This document shows positions 36,559-43,942 of a stretch of DNA of 64,000 nt, one piece after another. Both the position numbers and the translations under genes were made by a program. The stretch covers positions 2,798,001 to 2,862,000 of the forward strand of contig NC_014391.1 in NCBI RefSeq assembly GCF_000145235.1, read 5' to 3'. The notes beneath the pieces are model-generated. The model was not told the origin of the DNA. It worked only from the letters and a program-made list of their open reading frames with translations, and made no database searches. Each line of letters opens with the position of its first letter. Position 1 is the stretch's first letter. Source of the stretch: Micromonospora aurantiaca ATCC 27029. GTDB lineage: Bacteria > Actinomycetota > Actinomycetes > Mycobacteriales > Micromonosporaceae.

Positions 36559-36588
36559 CCGGGGCCCGTCCGGACGGACGGGCCCCGG
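36559..36588. terminator. Hairpin between SnoaL A and PadR genes
   Basis: 14-base arms (36559-36572 and 36575-36588), best drawn as a 13-bp stem with a four-base loop. Lies between convergent stops. Confidence 0.7.
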
Positions 36589-36604
36589 TCGCGCGCCCGG
36601 GGTC

Positions 36605-37216
36605 TCAGTGGTCCTGCGGTCCCGGCGGTGCAGGGGGCCCGGCCGGCGTCGCCGGCGGCCGGAGACGTTCGAGTTCGGCCAGCACCGCTTCGACCGCCGC
36701 GGTCTCCGCGGCGTAGTAGGCCTGGCCCCACACGGCCACCAGATGCGGGTACCGGAAGTCGGGCAGCAGCCCACGCCCGACCTCGCCCAGGTCGGCACGC
36801 TGCTCCCGGAGCCAGGACAGGTAGCCGTGCAGCGCGCGGTGCAGTTCCTCCGGGTCCGCCTGGTGACCGAAGAACAGGCGCAGCATCACGCTGTGCTTGA
36901 TCACCGGCGGATCCACCTCGTCCCGGCTCAGCCATGCCCGCAGGGCCGCCACCCCGGTGTCGGTGATCCGGTAGTGGCGCTTGGTCTGCGAGCCGCGCTG
37001 CGTCTCCTGCCGCTCGCTGATGTATCCCTGGGCCAGCAGCCGGCGCAGCTCGCTGTAGACCTGGCTCTGCGCCGGGCTCCAGTAGAAGAAGCGCATGTTC
37101 ATGGACCACTTGCGCAGGTCGTAACCGGTCAGTTCGCGCCCGAAGGAGAGCAGACCGAGAACCGCGTACGCGGTGGCCGGCAGGCCGGGCGCCCCGGGCC
37201 GATGGGGATCTGCCAC
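36605..37216 (-). CDS. PadR-family transcriptional regulator
   Basis: 203 aa from a GTG at 37216 with AAGGAGG six bases upstream. N-terminal winged helix (TAYAVLGLLSFGRELTGYDL, then SQVYSELRRLLAQGYISER and RHYRITDTGVAAL) and a C-terminal helical dimerisation domain of the PadR/vir type. A palindrome CTATGACT-ATT-AGTCCTAG lies 36 bases upstream, between this gene and the divergent SRPBCC gene. The same palindrome occurs before the P450-MFS-SDR and VOC genes. Most simply, it is a repressor that senses the toxic product and controls resistance, including its own synthesis. Confidence 0.92.
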   Translation of the reverse strand: MADPHRPGAPGLPATAYAVLGLLSFGRELTGYDLRKWSMNMRFFYWSPAQSQVYSELRRLLAQGYISERQETQRGSQTKRHYRITDTGVAALRAWLSRDEVDPPVIKHSVMLRLFFGHQADPEELHRALHGYLSWLREQRADLGEVGRGLLPDFRYPHLVAVWGQAYYAAETAAVEAVLAELERLRPPATPAGPPAPPGPQDH

Positions 37217-37251
37217 GATGTCCTCCTTGCGGTGGGCGGCTGCGGCTTCCA

Positions 37252-37270
37252 CTATGACTATTAGTCCTAG
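37252..37270. promoter_or_regulatory. PadR-type operator between PadR and SRPBCC genes
   Basis: CTATGACT-ATT-AGTCCTAG, 8-3-8 with one mismatch. Positioned to control both divergent genes. Confidence 0.75.
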
Positions 37271-37347
37271 TGCGGCGCTCGGCGGGATGCGAAGTTGCCG
37301 GAGGATCTTCCCACCTCGTGTCGGACCGCTCGGTGGAGGGAGCTGCC

Positions 37348-38202
37348 ATGGCACCGGCACGTCTGATGGTGTCCACGACCGTCAACGCCCGCCGGTCGGC
37401 CGTCTACGCCGCGCTGACCGATCACGAGGCGCTGGCCGGCTGGTTCGCCGAGCGGGTGGAGACGCAGCCCGACGCGGGCTGCTTCCGTACCGATGGAAGC
37501 TTCACCCCGAGATGGGCCAGCGGCGCCCTGCGGACGATCGATGCGCAACCGGGCCGGCGGCTGGCGCTCTGCTGGGAGGCCGGCGCCGGTTCGCCGGTGG
37601 AGATCGAGCTGGTGTCGGTGCCGACCGGGCGCACCGGCGTCCGGTTCGTCCAGTGGTCGCCTCCGGGCGGCGGCCCCGACGACCCCTCCGCCCTGGACTT
37701 CTGGTGCCTGGCCGCCGGCAACCTCGCCAACCACTTGGAGGGCCGCCCGGTCGTCCGGCACGACTTCGCGCGGCCCCGGCGCGGCACCGCCCGGGCAGAG
37801 GCGACACTGGCCGTCCCCGCCCGGCGGGTGTACGCGGCGCTGACGGTGCCGGCGGAGCTGGAGCGGTGGATCGCCGCCACCGCGGTGGTCTCGCCCAGGG
37901 TCGGCGGCCGGTACGACTTCGGCTGGGGGGACGACCTCGGTCCCCGGTCCATCGTCGACCTGGAGCCCTCCCGGTCGCTGGCGTACACCTGGCGGGAACG
38001 TGGGCACCGGGACAGCGTCGTGCGATGGACGCTGCGTCCCTGCGGGCGCGGCACCACCGTGCGGGTGCAGCACGACCTGGGCGGCCGCCCGGCCGATCGA
38101 CACCAGATCGGCTGGGAGAACTTCCTCATCGACCTGCAACGGATGCTCGCGTCCGGCCAGGACTGGCAGCGCAGCGTGTGGCAGGACGAGCCGGTCGGCT
38201 GA
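37348..38202 (+). CDS. Tandem SRPBCC (AHSA1/CalC-like) protein
   Basis: 284 aa, ATG with GGAGGG upstream. Two START/Bet v 1-type domains in a row: residues about 7-140 (TTVNARRSAVYAALTDHEAL) and about 146-275 (ATLAVPARRVYAALTVPAEL, YDFGWGDDLGPRSIVDLEP, VVRWTLRPCGRGTTVRVQHD). The calicheamicin self-sacrifice protein CalC has this fold, so with an enediyne PKS and a PadR-type operator nearby a resistance function is a good hypothesis. Many AHSA1-like proteins have other roles, and the tandem form differs from single-domain CalC. Confidence 0.85.
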   Translation: MAPARLMVSTTVNARRSAVYAALTDHEALAGWFAERVETQPDAGCFRTDGSFTPRWASGALRTIDAQPGRRLALCWEAGAGSPVEIELVSVPTGRTGVRFVQWSPPGGGPDDPSALDFWCLAAGNLANHLEGRPVVRHDFARPRRGTARAEATLAVPARRVYAALTVPAELERWIAATAVVSPRVGGRYDFGWGDDLGPRSIVDLEPSRSLAYTWRERGHRDSVVRWTLRPCGRGTTVRVQHDLGGRPADRHQIGWENFLIDLQRMLASGQDWQRSVWQDEPVG

Positions 38203-38229
38203 CACGGCGCCCGCCCGCACGGCGACGGG

Positions 38230-39048
38230 TCACACCCGGCCGGGTACCGGGGACGTCCGGGTCGCGCTCACCGCCCAGAACCGCGACCGGCCCTCGCGCA
38301 GGTCGGCCTGCGCGGTGAGGATCAGTGCGAGGAACTGGTCGGCGGCGGCGGGCGGGAGGTGACGCAGCACCTCGTGGCGGCGCCGGATCAGGGTCAGTTG
38401 CGCCGTGCGCAGCGCGTCCACCGCCTCGTCCGTGATGTCGACCGACCGCGGTCCGGCGAAGCCGGCCTGCCGCAGGCGGACCTCCAACCCGTTCGGGGCG
38501 GCGCCGCGGGGCCGGCCGGGACGATGGTGGACCAGCTCGCCGAGCAGGATCCGTCCCCCGGGGCGCGCCGCGAGGGCGGCCTGACGAAGCACTGCCGCCA
38601 GGTCGTCCCCGGTTCGGGCCGGTTGCAGCACCAGCACCCGGTCGAAGGGCGGGCCGGAGGTGCCCTCCGACGTGGATCCGGCGATCCGTACGCGCGCGGC
38701 GACGTCGGGCGGCAACGCCCGGGCGCGGCGCCGGGCGTGACCGCGCCGGACCGGGTCCGGCTCCACAGCGGTCACCGCACAGCCCGCCCCCAGGGCGAGG
38801 TACCGGGACGTCTCCCCGCCGTCGGAGCCGAGGTGCAGGACCCGGTCCGAGGCGTGCAGCGGCAGCTCCTCGACCGCCCGGTCGAGCAGTGCCGGACCGG
38901 CGTACGAGCCGAACTCCCAGCCCTGATGGGCCGGCCCGAACCAGATCAGCCGCCACAGGCCGTCGGTGGCCCAGTCGCCGGGCCAGGCCGGCGCGCAGGC
39001 GGCCGGGGTGGCGGTGGCCGGTGCGGCCGGGTCGGGCGTGCCGGTCAC
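38230..39048 (-). CDS. Methyltransferase-like protein A, SAM motif divergent
   Basis: 272 aa from a GTG at 39048 that overlaps the nitroreductase stop. Class I methyltransferase-like: LWRLIWFGPAHQGWEFGSYAG, VLHLGSDGGETSRYLALG and AVEPDPVRRGHA. Motif I (usually ExGxGxG) reads HLGSDGG, so SAM binding may be weak. The C-terminal half lacks the conserved layout of motifs IV-VI seen in its relative at 41762-42625, with which it shares the opening and motif-I region. Could be an altered methyltransferase or a binding protein. Confidence 0.72.
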   Translation of the reverse strand: MTGTPDPAAPATATPAACAPAWPGDWATDGLWRLIWFGPAHQGWEFGSYAGPALLDRAVEELPLHASDRVLHLGSDGGETSRYLALGAGCAVTAVEPDPVRRGHARRRARALPPDVAARVRIAGSTSEGTSGPPFDRVLVLQPARTGDDLAAVLRQAALAARPGGRILLGELVHHRPGRPRGAAPNGLEVRLRQAGFAGPRSVDITDEAVDALRTAQLTLIRRRHEVLRHLPPAAADQFLALILTAQADLREGRSRFWAVSATRTSPVPGRV

Positions 39049-39626
39049 GAGAGCCCCTCTCCGTCCGACGGCGCGCCCCAGCTGCCGGTGAAGACGATGT
39101 CCGCCAGCGGCAGCCGGGAGCGGGGCACGGGAGTCCGGGAGGGGTCGGCGGTGGCCCGCCCCACGGCGAGTACGACGAACGGCTCGAACTCCGCAGGCAC
39201 CTCGAACGCCGCCACCAGGGCACGACGGCGGAAGCCGCCGAGCTGCACGGTGTGCCAGCCGGTGGCCCGTGCCTGCACGCTGAGCCGGGCGACCGCGAGG
39301 CCCAGCTCGTACTCGGTGCCGATCAGCGGAGCGCCGTCGACGCCGCGGACCTGACGCAGGGCCAGGACCAGCGCCCCGGCGTCGCCGGCGATCGTGCGGT
39401 TCGCCGGGGTGAGCGCGCCGTGCATCTCCTGGAAGGTGCGGTCGCCGTTGCGCCCGACGACGAAGCGCCAGGGCTGCCGGTTCCAGCTGGAGGCGGTCCA
39501 CCGGGCGGCCTCCAGCAGTCCCGCCAACCGGGTCCAGGGCAGCGCCGAACCGTCGAAGATCTGCGTGCTGGCCGGGGGCGTGAGTAACGGGTGCACCACG
39601 CCGTTCGTGGCCGAAAGTCCATTCAC
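39045..39626 (-). CDS. Nitroreductase-family flavoprotein
   Basis: 194 aa from a GTG at 39626 with GGGAGGGA upstream. ARWTASSWNRQPWRFVVG is the flavin-binding opening of nitroreductases, followed by ALTPANRTIAGDAGALVLAL and GWHTVQLGGFRR near the C-terminal helices. FMN-dependent reduction of a quinone, nitro or enone group is expected. Co-translated with the methyltransferase-like gene. Flavin reductases and dehydrogenases of this type tailor aromatic polyketides; the substrate here is unknown. Confidence 0.85.
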   Translation of the reverse strand: MNGLSATNGVVHPLLTPPASTQIFDGSALPWTRLAGLLEAARWTASSWNRQPWRFVVGRNGDRTFQEMHGALTPANRTIAGDAGALVLALRQVRGVDGAPLIGTEYELGLAVARLSVQARATGWHTVQLGGFRRRALVAAFEVPAEFEPFVVLAVGRATADPSRTPVPRSRLPLADIVFTGSWGAPSDGEGLS

Positions 39627-39677
39627 GCGTGGAGATCCCTCCCTGGTCGGCCGGCCGGACGCCCGGCGGTTCCGCAC

Positions 39678-39719
39678 CATTCAAGGCCGCCGGACAACGG
39701 CGTTCCACTCGCATCTTGC
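39678..39719 (-). promoter_or_regulatory. Weak cluster-type promoter before nitroreductase
   Basis: Read leftward: GCAAG-ATGC-GAGTGGAAC (39719 to 39702), spacer 18, TGAATG. The first 12 bases match the divergent site at 39743 closely (a 9-bp inverted repeat ATCTTGCTC/GAGCAAGAT joins them), but the rest diverges. Confidence 0.35.
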
Positions 39720-39742
39720 TCAAGCGTCGTCCGTCGATACGA

Positions 39743-39784
39743 GCAAGATCCGAGAAGTTCGGGCTCGCGTCGCCCCGGTACGAA
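39743..39784 (+). promoter_or_regulatory. Cluster promoter: GCAAG-N4-GAGAAGTTC, spacer 18, TACGAAT
   Basis: GCAAG at 39743, AAGTTC at 39755-39760, TACGAA at 39779-39784. Upstream of the beta-propeller gene and probably of the following rightward genes through E3 and E4. Confidence 0.6.
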
Positions 39785-39909
39785 TTGATCGCTGCGCCGG
39801 GATGCCGCCGCAAGCCAGTGACGTGTGATTCAGGGAGGTTTGGCGTGCGATTCAGTTCAGCGGCCCGTCGCCGATCCGATGGTTCGGTCCGTCGTGACCG
39901 GCCGGTGTC

Positions 39910-41682
39910 GTGAAGCGGGCGGCCCGGGGCGCAGGAATCGCCGGAGCGGGAACGGACGGATTCCGCCTCCGGCTTCTCGCCGCCGATCCGAACGGTTCCG
40001 GGGACGGGGCGATATCGCCCGACGGAACCAGATTCGTCGCCTCCTCCAAGCGAAACGGATCGGTCAATCTGTGGTTCTTCGATCTGCGTACGGGGAAATG
40101 GCAGCAGGGCACCTGGGGCACCGGTGACGACATCGAGGCGCAGTGGTCGCCGGACAACGAGCAGCTGGCCTTCACCTCCTCCCGCGGTGGTCACAAGGCG
40201 ATCTGGCTGTACCGGCTCAGCGACGGCCAGACCCGCCAGCTGACCTCGGCCGGACACGAGGAGGAGTACCCCTCCTGGTCGCCGGACGGCCGGACCGTCG
40301 CCTACGTCGGCGGGCCCTGGGGCAGGCGGCACTTCCTGGTGGTGTCCGCCGACGGCGGCGCGCCTCGCCGGGTGACCACCGAGCCCGGCCGCGCCGGCGC
40401 CTGCTCCTGGGCGCCGGACGGACGCTGGCTGGTCTGCCACTCGTACGACACCGGCGCGGGAGCGGTGTGGTTGCTGGACAGCCGGACCGGGGAGGCGATC
40501 CCGGTCACCGACGGCTCCTCGTGGGACTACAAGCCGACCATCTGCCCGACCCGGCCGGCGGTCGCCTTCTCCCGCAGCGACGAGGGGCGGTCCGTCATCT
40601 GGGTGCAGCGGCTCGCCGACGGGGTGGGCCGGCCGCTCGTCGTCACCGGCGCGGACGACCGGTGGCCCACCTGGACCCGGGACGGGAACCACCTCTTCTT
40701 CCACCGGCTGGTCGACGAGGGCGCGGGCATCGCGGTGTGGGACCGGCGGACGAAGGCGGTACGGGAACTCGTGCCGGCCGAGGAGAAGCCCCGGTACGCG
40801 TCCTTCGCGCCGGACGGCCGCCGGATTGTGTACGGCACCGAGGCGGACGGCCGCTCGGCGCTGCGCATCCTGGACCTGGCGACCGGGGTGTCCCAGCCGG
40901 TGCCGGCCGGTGAGGCCGCCTTCCCCTCGTGGTCCCCGGACGGCCGGACGATCGCCTGCGCGCTCCGGCCCGATCCCACCTCGCGATGGGAGATCGCGAC
41001 GGTCGACGTGGCGGGCGGGCAGCCGCGCGTCTGGACGGCCGACCGTGACGACCTGCGGGGACTGCACGCGCCCGTCTCCTTCGCGCCGGACGGGCGGCGC
41101 CTGGTGTTCCGCAGCGAGACGGAGCCGTTCGAGGCGAACCTGCTCGTCCTCGACCTCGACAGCGGCCGGATCACCAACCTCACCGAGGACAGCTGGTGGG
41201 ACGAGGCGCCGGCCTTCACCCCCGACGGGCGCGGCGTCGTCTTCATGTCCACCCGGGGAGGGAACTGGACCTGGGGCTTCTACCGCATCGACCTGGACAG
41301 CGGGGAACTGCTGACGCTGGCCGGTCCGGACTACGTGGAGCGGAACAACCCGCGGTCCACGGCGGACGGCCGGATCCTGTCGACGATGGTCGCCTCGAAG
41401 GTCGAGGAACTGTACGAGCAGCTACCCGACGGCACCGGCCGGGTGGTGACCGAGGCGGGGCCGGGCGTCCGTTACCCCGTGCCGTCCGCCGACGGCGAGC
41501 AGGTGCTCTTCACCCGTACCCGCACCACAGTCGAGTACTGGCTCGCGGAGAACGTCTGGGCCGCCGACTCGCCGCTCGCGCCGCTCGGCCGCCCGCTGGT
41601 CGCCGCGACCGCGCCGGCGGGGGTGATCGAGCAGCCGCCGCTCGGTCCGGTGCGCAGCCCCGTCGACACCCGCCGCAGATGA
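39910..41682 (+). CDS. TolB/PD40-type beta-propeller protein
   Basis: 590 aa from a GTG at 39910 with a weak ribosome site; other starts nearby are possible. At least eight WSPDGR-type repeats (AISPDGTRFVAS, QWSPDNEQLAFTS, SWSPDGRTVAYVG, SFAPDGRRIVYG, SWSPDGRTIACA, AFTPDGRGVVFMS and others) make a six- to eight-bladed propeller. No peptidase domain follows, and no signal peptide is obvious, so it is probably a cytoplasmic scaffold or binding protein. First gene of a rightward run leading into the enediyne cassette. Role unknown. Confidence 0.82.
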   Translation: MKRAARGAGIAGAGTDGFRLRLLAADPNGSGDGAISPDGTRFVASSKRNGSVNLWFFDLRTGKWQQGTWGTGDDIEAQWSPDNEQLAFTSSRGGHKAIWLYRLSDGQTRQLTSAGHEEEYPSWSPDGRTVAYVGGPWGRRHFLVVSADGGAPRRVTTEPGRAGACSWAPDGRWLVCHSYDTGAGAVWLLDSRTGEAIPVTDGSSWDYKPTICPTRPAVAFSRSDEGRSVIWVQRLADGVGRPLVVTGADDRWPTWTRDGNHLFFHRLVDEGAGIAVWDRRTKAVRELVPAEEKPRYASFAPDGRRIVYGTEADGRSALRILDLATGVSQPVPAGEAAFPSWSPDGRTIACALRPDPTSRWEIATVDVAGGQPRVWTADRDDLRGLHAPVSFAPDGRRLVFRSETEPFEANLLVLDLDSGRITNLTEDSWWDEAPAFTPDGRGVVFMSTRGGNWTWGFYRIDLDSGELLTLAGPDYVERNNPRSTADGRILSTMVASKVEELYEQLPDGTGRVVTEAGPGVRYPVPSADGEQVLFTRTRTTVEYWLAENVWAADSPLAPLGRPLVAATAPAGVIEQPPLGPVRSPVDTRRR

Positions 41683-41761
41683 CGGATGTGACGCCGTCCC
41701 ATCCGGTCGGGTGGGCGATGACCGCGCGATCAGCCGACGCGTGTGACAGGAGGAGCAGGAG

Positions 41762-42625
41762 ATGACCGGAGCACCGCCGGGGGCGTCGCGGGAGAACGCC
41801 GCCCCGAACGAGGACGACAAGAACCGCATCTACGACACCGTGACCGGCCCGCTCTGGCGGACGACCGTCTACGAGCCGGTCCACGGCGGGTGGGAGTTCA
41901 CCAACATCGCCGGGGCACGCCTGCTCGACGACGTCGCGGCGACCTTCCGGGTCGGCCCGCTGACCCATGTGCTCGAACTCTGCTCCGGCACCGGCGCGGT
42001 CGCACGGTACCTCAACCAGCGGACCGGGTGCGCCGTCACCGGCGTGGAGCTGAACGCCGCCCAGCTCGCCTGCGCCCGCCGGGCACGCGCCGAGGCGGGC
42101 CCGGGGATGGCCCGGGTGTCGTTCGTGGAGGGCGACGTGACCAGGTGGCAACCGGACCGGCTCTACGACCTGGCGCTGGTCGTCGACTCGCTGTCCCTGC
42201 TGTCGGACCCGGTGGCGGCGCTGCGCAACGCCCGCCGGGCGTTGTGCTCGGCCGGGTGGCTGGTCTTCGCGGACACCCTGGCGGGGCCGGAGATGACCGC
42301 GGCGACGCAACGCCGCGCCTGGGACCTCGACGGGCTGCGCCCGCTGCCCGGCGGTTCGCGGTCGGACGACCTGTTCACCGCGGCGGGCCTGGTGGACGTG
42401 CACCTGGTCGACGCGACCGACACCGCCGTCGCCTGCTTCCAGACCATCGCCGACGCGACCACCGAGCGGGCCGGCGAACTCGCCGCAGTGGTGACGGCGG
42501 AGGAACTCGCGGAGTGGCGCACGGCCACCGACTTCTATCTCGACGCCTATCGGAGCGGGCAGCTCACGTACTGGCACGGGCTCGCCCGTCGGCCCCGTCG
42601 GGCCACCGCCCGCCAGGCGGCCTGA
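41762..42625 (+). CDS. Class I SAM-dependent methyltransferase B
   Basis: 287 aa, ATG preceded by AGGAGGAGCAGGAG. Motif I VLELCSGTGAVARYL, motif II-like GVELNAAQLACARR, then FVEGDVTRW and LYDLALVVDSLSLLSD as motifs III-IV. The opening WRTTVYEPVHGGWEFTNIAG is shared with the divergent relative at 38230-39048. Lies between the propeller gene and the E3/E4 genes, so likely methylates an enediyne intermediate or product. O-, N- and C-methylation cannot be told apart. Confidence 0.9.
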   Translation: MTGAPPGASRENAAPNEDDKNRIYDTVTGPLWRTTVYEPVHGGWEFTNIAGARLLDDVAATFRVGPLTHVLELCSGTGAVARYLNQRTGCAVTGVELNAAQLACARRARAEAGPGMARVSFVEGDVTRWQPDRLYDLALVVDSLSLLSDPVAALRNARRALCSAGWLVFADTLAGPEMTAATQRRAWDLDGLRPLPGGSRSDDLFTAAGLVDVHLVDATDTAVACFQTIADATTERAGELAAVVTAEELAEWRTATDFYLDAYRSGQLTYWHGLARRPRRATARQAA

Positions 42626-42653
42626 CCCGCCCTCGACAACGAACGGAGCAGAC

Positions 42654-42899
42654 ATGATCTTCAAGCGTGAGCCCGTCATCCTCCAGGTGGCACTCTTCGC
42701 CCTGTTCAACCTCCTGGCCGCGTTCGGGGTGATCGGGTGGTCCTGCGCCCAGATCGCTGCCGTGAACGCCGCTGTCGCCGCCGCCTTCGGTGTGATCACC
42801 CGCCGGCTGGTGACGCCCCTGAGCGACCCCCGGGACGCGCACGGCCGGCGGCTCGCCCCCGCCGGCGGAGGGCCGGACGACGATCGGTCCTACCGGTGA
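42654..42899 (+). CDS. Small two-helix membrane protein
   Basis: 81 aa, ATG with GGAGCAG nearby. Two hydrophobic segments (VILQVALFALFNLLAAFGVIGW and QIAAVNAAVAAAFGVI) with a polar, Gly-rich tail. Similar in shape to small membrane proteins of actinomycete and phage origin, but no family identified. Its stop overlaps the E3 start (GTGA), so it is co-translated with the enediyne cassette. Confidence 0.7.
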   Translation: MIFKREPVILQVALFALFNLLAAFGVIGWSCAQIAAVNAAVAAAFGVITRRLVTPLSDPRDAHGRRLAPAGGGPDDDRSYR

Positions 42900-43873
42900 C
42901 AAGCGGCAGGGGACAGGGGCGTCTACTCGTGCCGCCCCTGTCGCCGGCGCTCGTCGAACTCGCCGGGCGGCGACACCGGCGCGGGGAGGTGACCAGCCGG
43001 CTGCTCCTGCAGACCCGCGCGCTCGCCTTCGTCGAGGGCTACCGGCTGCGGCGTGCCGGACGCCGCGACATCCACGAGGAACTGGCACTGATCGAACCCG
43101 TCAACCGCGGGTTCGCGTACGAGGGGGCCGCGCTGGCCGCGGCCCTGGCCGACCTCGCCACGCCGCGCCGGGCCCCGGCACCGGGGAGCCGGGACGGCCG
43201 GCAGACCCGGCTGGGGCACCTGCTCGACGGCCCCGGCGCGGGCTTCGTCCACCTCGTCCACGTCGGGGCCGGCTGGGCGGCCGCCGTGCTGCCCTGGCGG
43301 ACCGTCCACCGCCGGCTGCCGCTCGACCCGCTGCTGCGCTGGCTCGCCCTGGACGGCGCCGGGTTCGCCCGCGGCTTCTTCGGCGGGCCGGGCGCGATCC
43401 GCCGGCTGGCCCGCCGGCCGGACCGCGACGATCCCGTCCAGACGGTGCTCCGGCAAGGGCTGGGCCGCAGCCTGTGGTTCGTCGAGTGTGGTGACGTCCC
43501 GGCGATCGGCCGGCAGATAGAAGGGTTCCCACCGGGCCTGCGGCCCGAGTTGTGGGCCGGTGTCGGCCTTGCCGTCTGTTACGCGGGCGGCTGCTCGGAC
43601 CGCCAGTTCGAACACCTTCAGACGCTGGACGGCAAGGAGCGCGCCGCGCTGGCCCAGGGCGCCGCCTTCGCGGCCGAGGCCCGGCGCACCGCCGGTCATG
43701 TGCCTGCGCACACGGCGGCGGCCGTGGCCGCGCTCACCGGCGTACCGGCCGACACGGCCGCCAACTGGGCACGGGACTCCCGAGATTCCGCCCTCGCCCT
43801 CGGCCCTGAGATCGACTCCTACCGGTGGTGGCAGCGGGAGATCCGCCGCCGGGCAACCGCGGCGGCCGGCTGA
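42896..43873 (+). CDS. Enediyne biosynthesis protein E3-like (DUF1702)
   Basis: 325 aa, GTG start overlapping the previous stop. The DUF1702 pattern is clear: FVEGYRLRRAGR, LALIEPVNRGFAYEGAALA, GPGAGFVHLVHVGAGWAAA, WLALDGAGFARGFF, WFVECGDVPAIGRQI, GVGLAVCYAGGC and GIAPHTAAAVA-like sequence. DUF1702 proteins are conserved in essentially all known enediyne clusters next to E4 and E5 but have no assigned chemistry. It is followed after 69 bases by E4. Confidence 0.9.
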   Translation: MTSGRGQGRLLVPPLSPALVELAGRRHRRGEVTSRLLLQTRALAFVEGYRLRRAGRRDIHEELALIEPVNRGFAYEGAALAAALADLATPRRAPAPGSRDGRQTRLGHLLDGPGAGFVHLVHVGAGWAAAVLPWRTVHRRLPLDPLLRWLALDGAGFARGFFGGPGAIRRLARRPDRDDPVQTVLRQGLGRSLWFVECGDVPAIGRQIEGFPPGLRPELWAGVGLAVCYAGGCSDRQFEHLQTLDGKERAALAQGAAFAAEARRTAGHVPAHTAAAVAALTGVPADTAANWARDSRDSALALGPEIDSYRWWQREIRRRATAAAG

Positions 43874-43942
43874 GCCTCGGCTCCACCGGTCCCGATCCGC
43901 ACCCGCCGGCGGCGCCCGCCGCCACGAGCAGGGAGAAACCCC

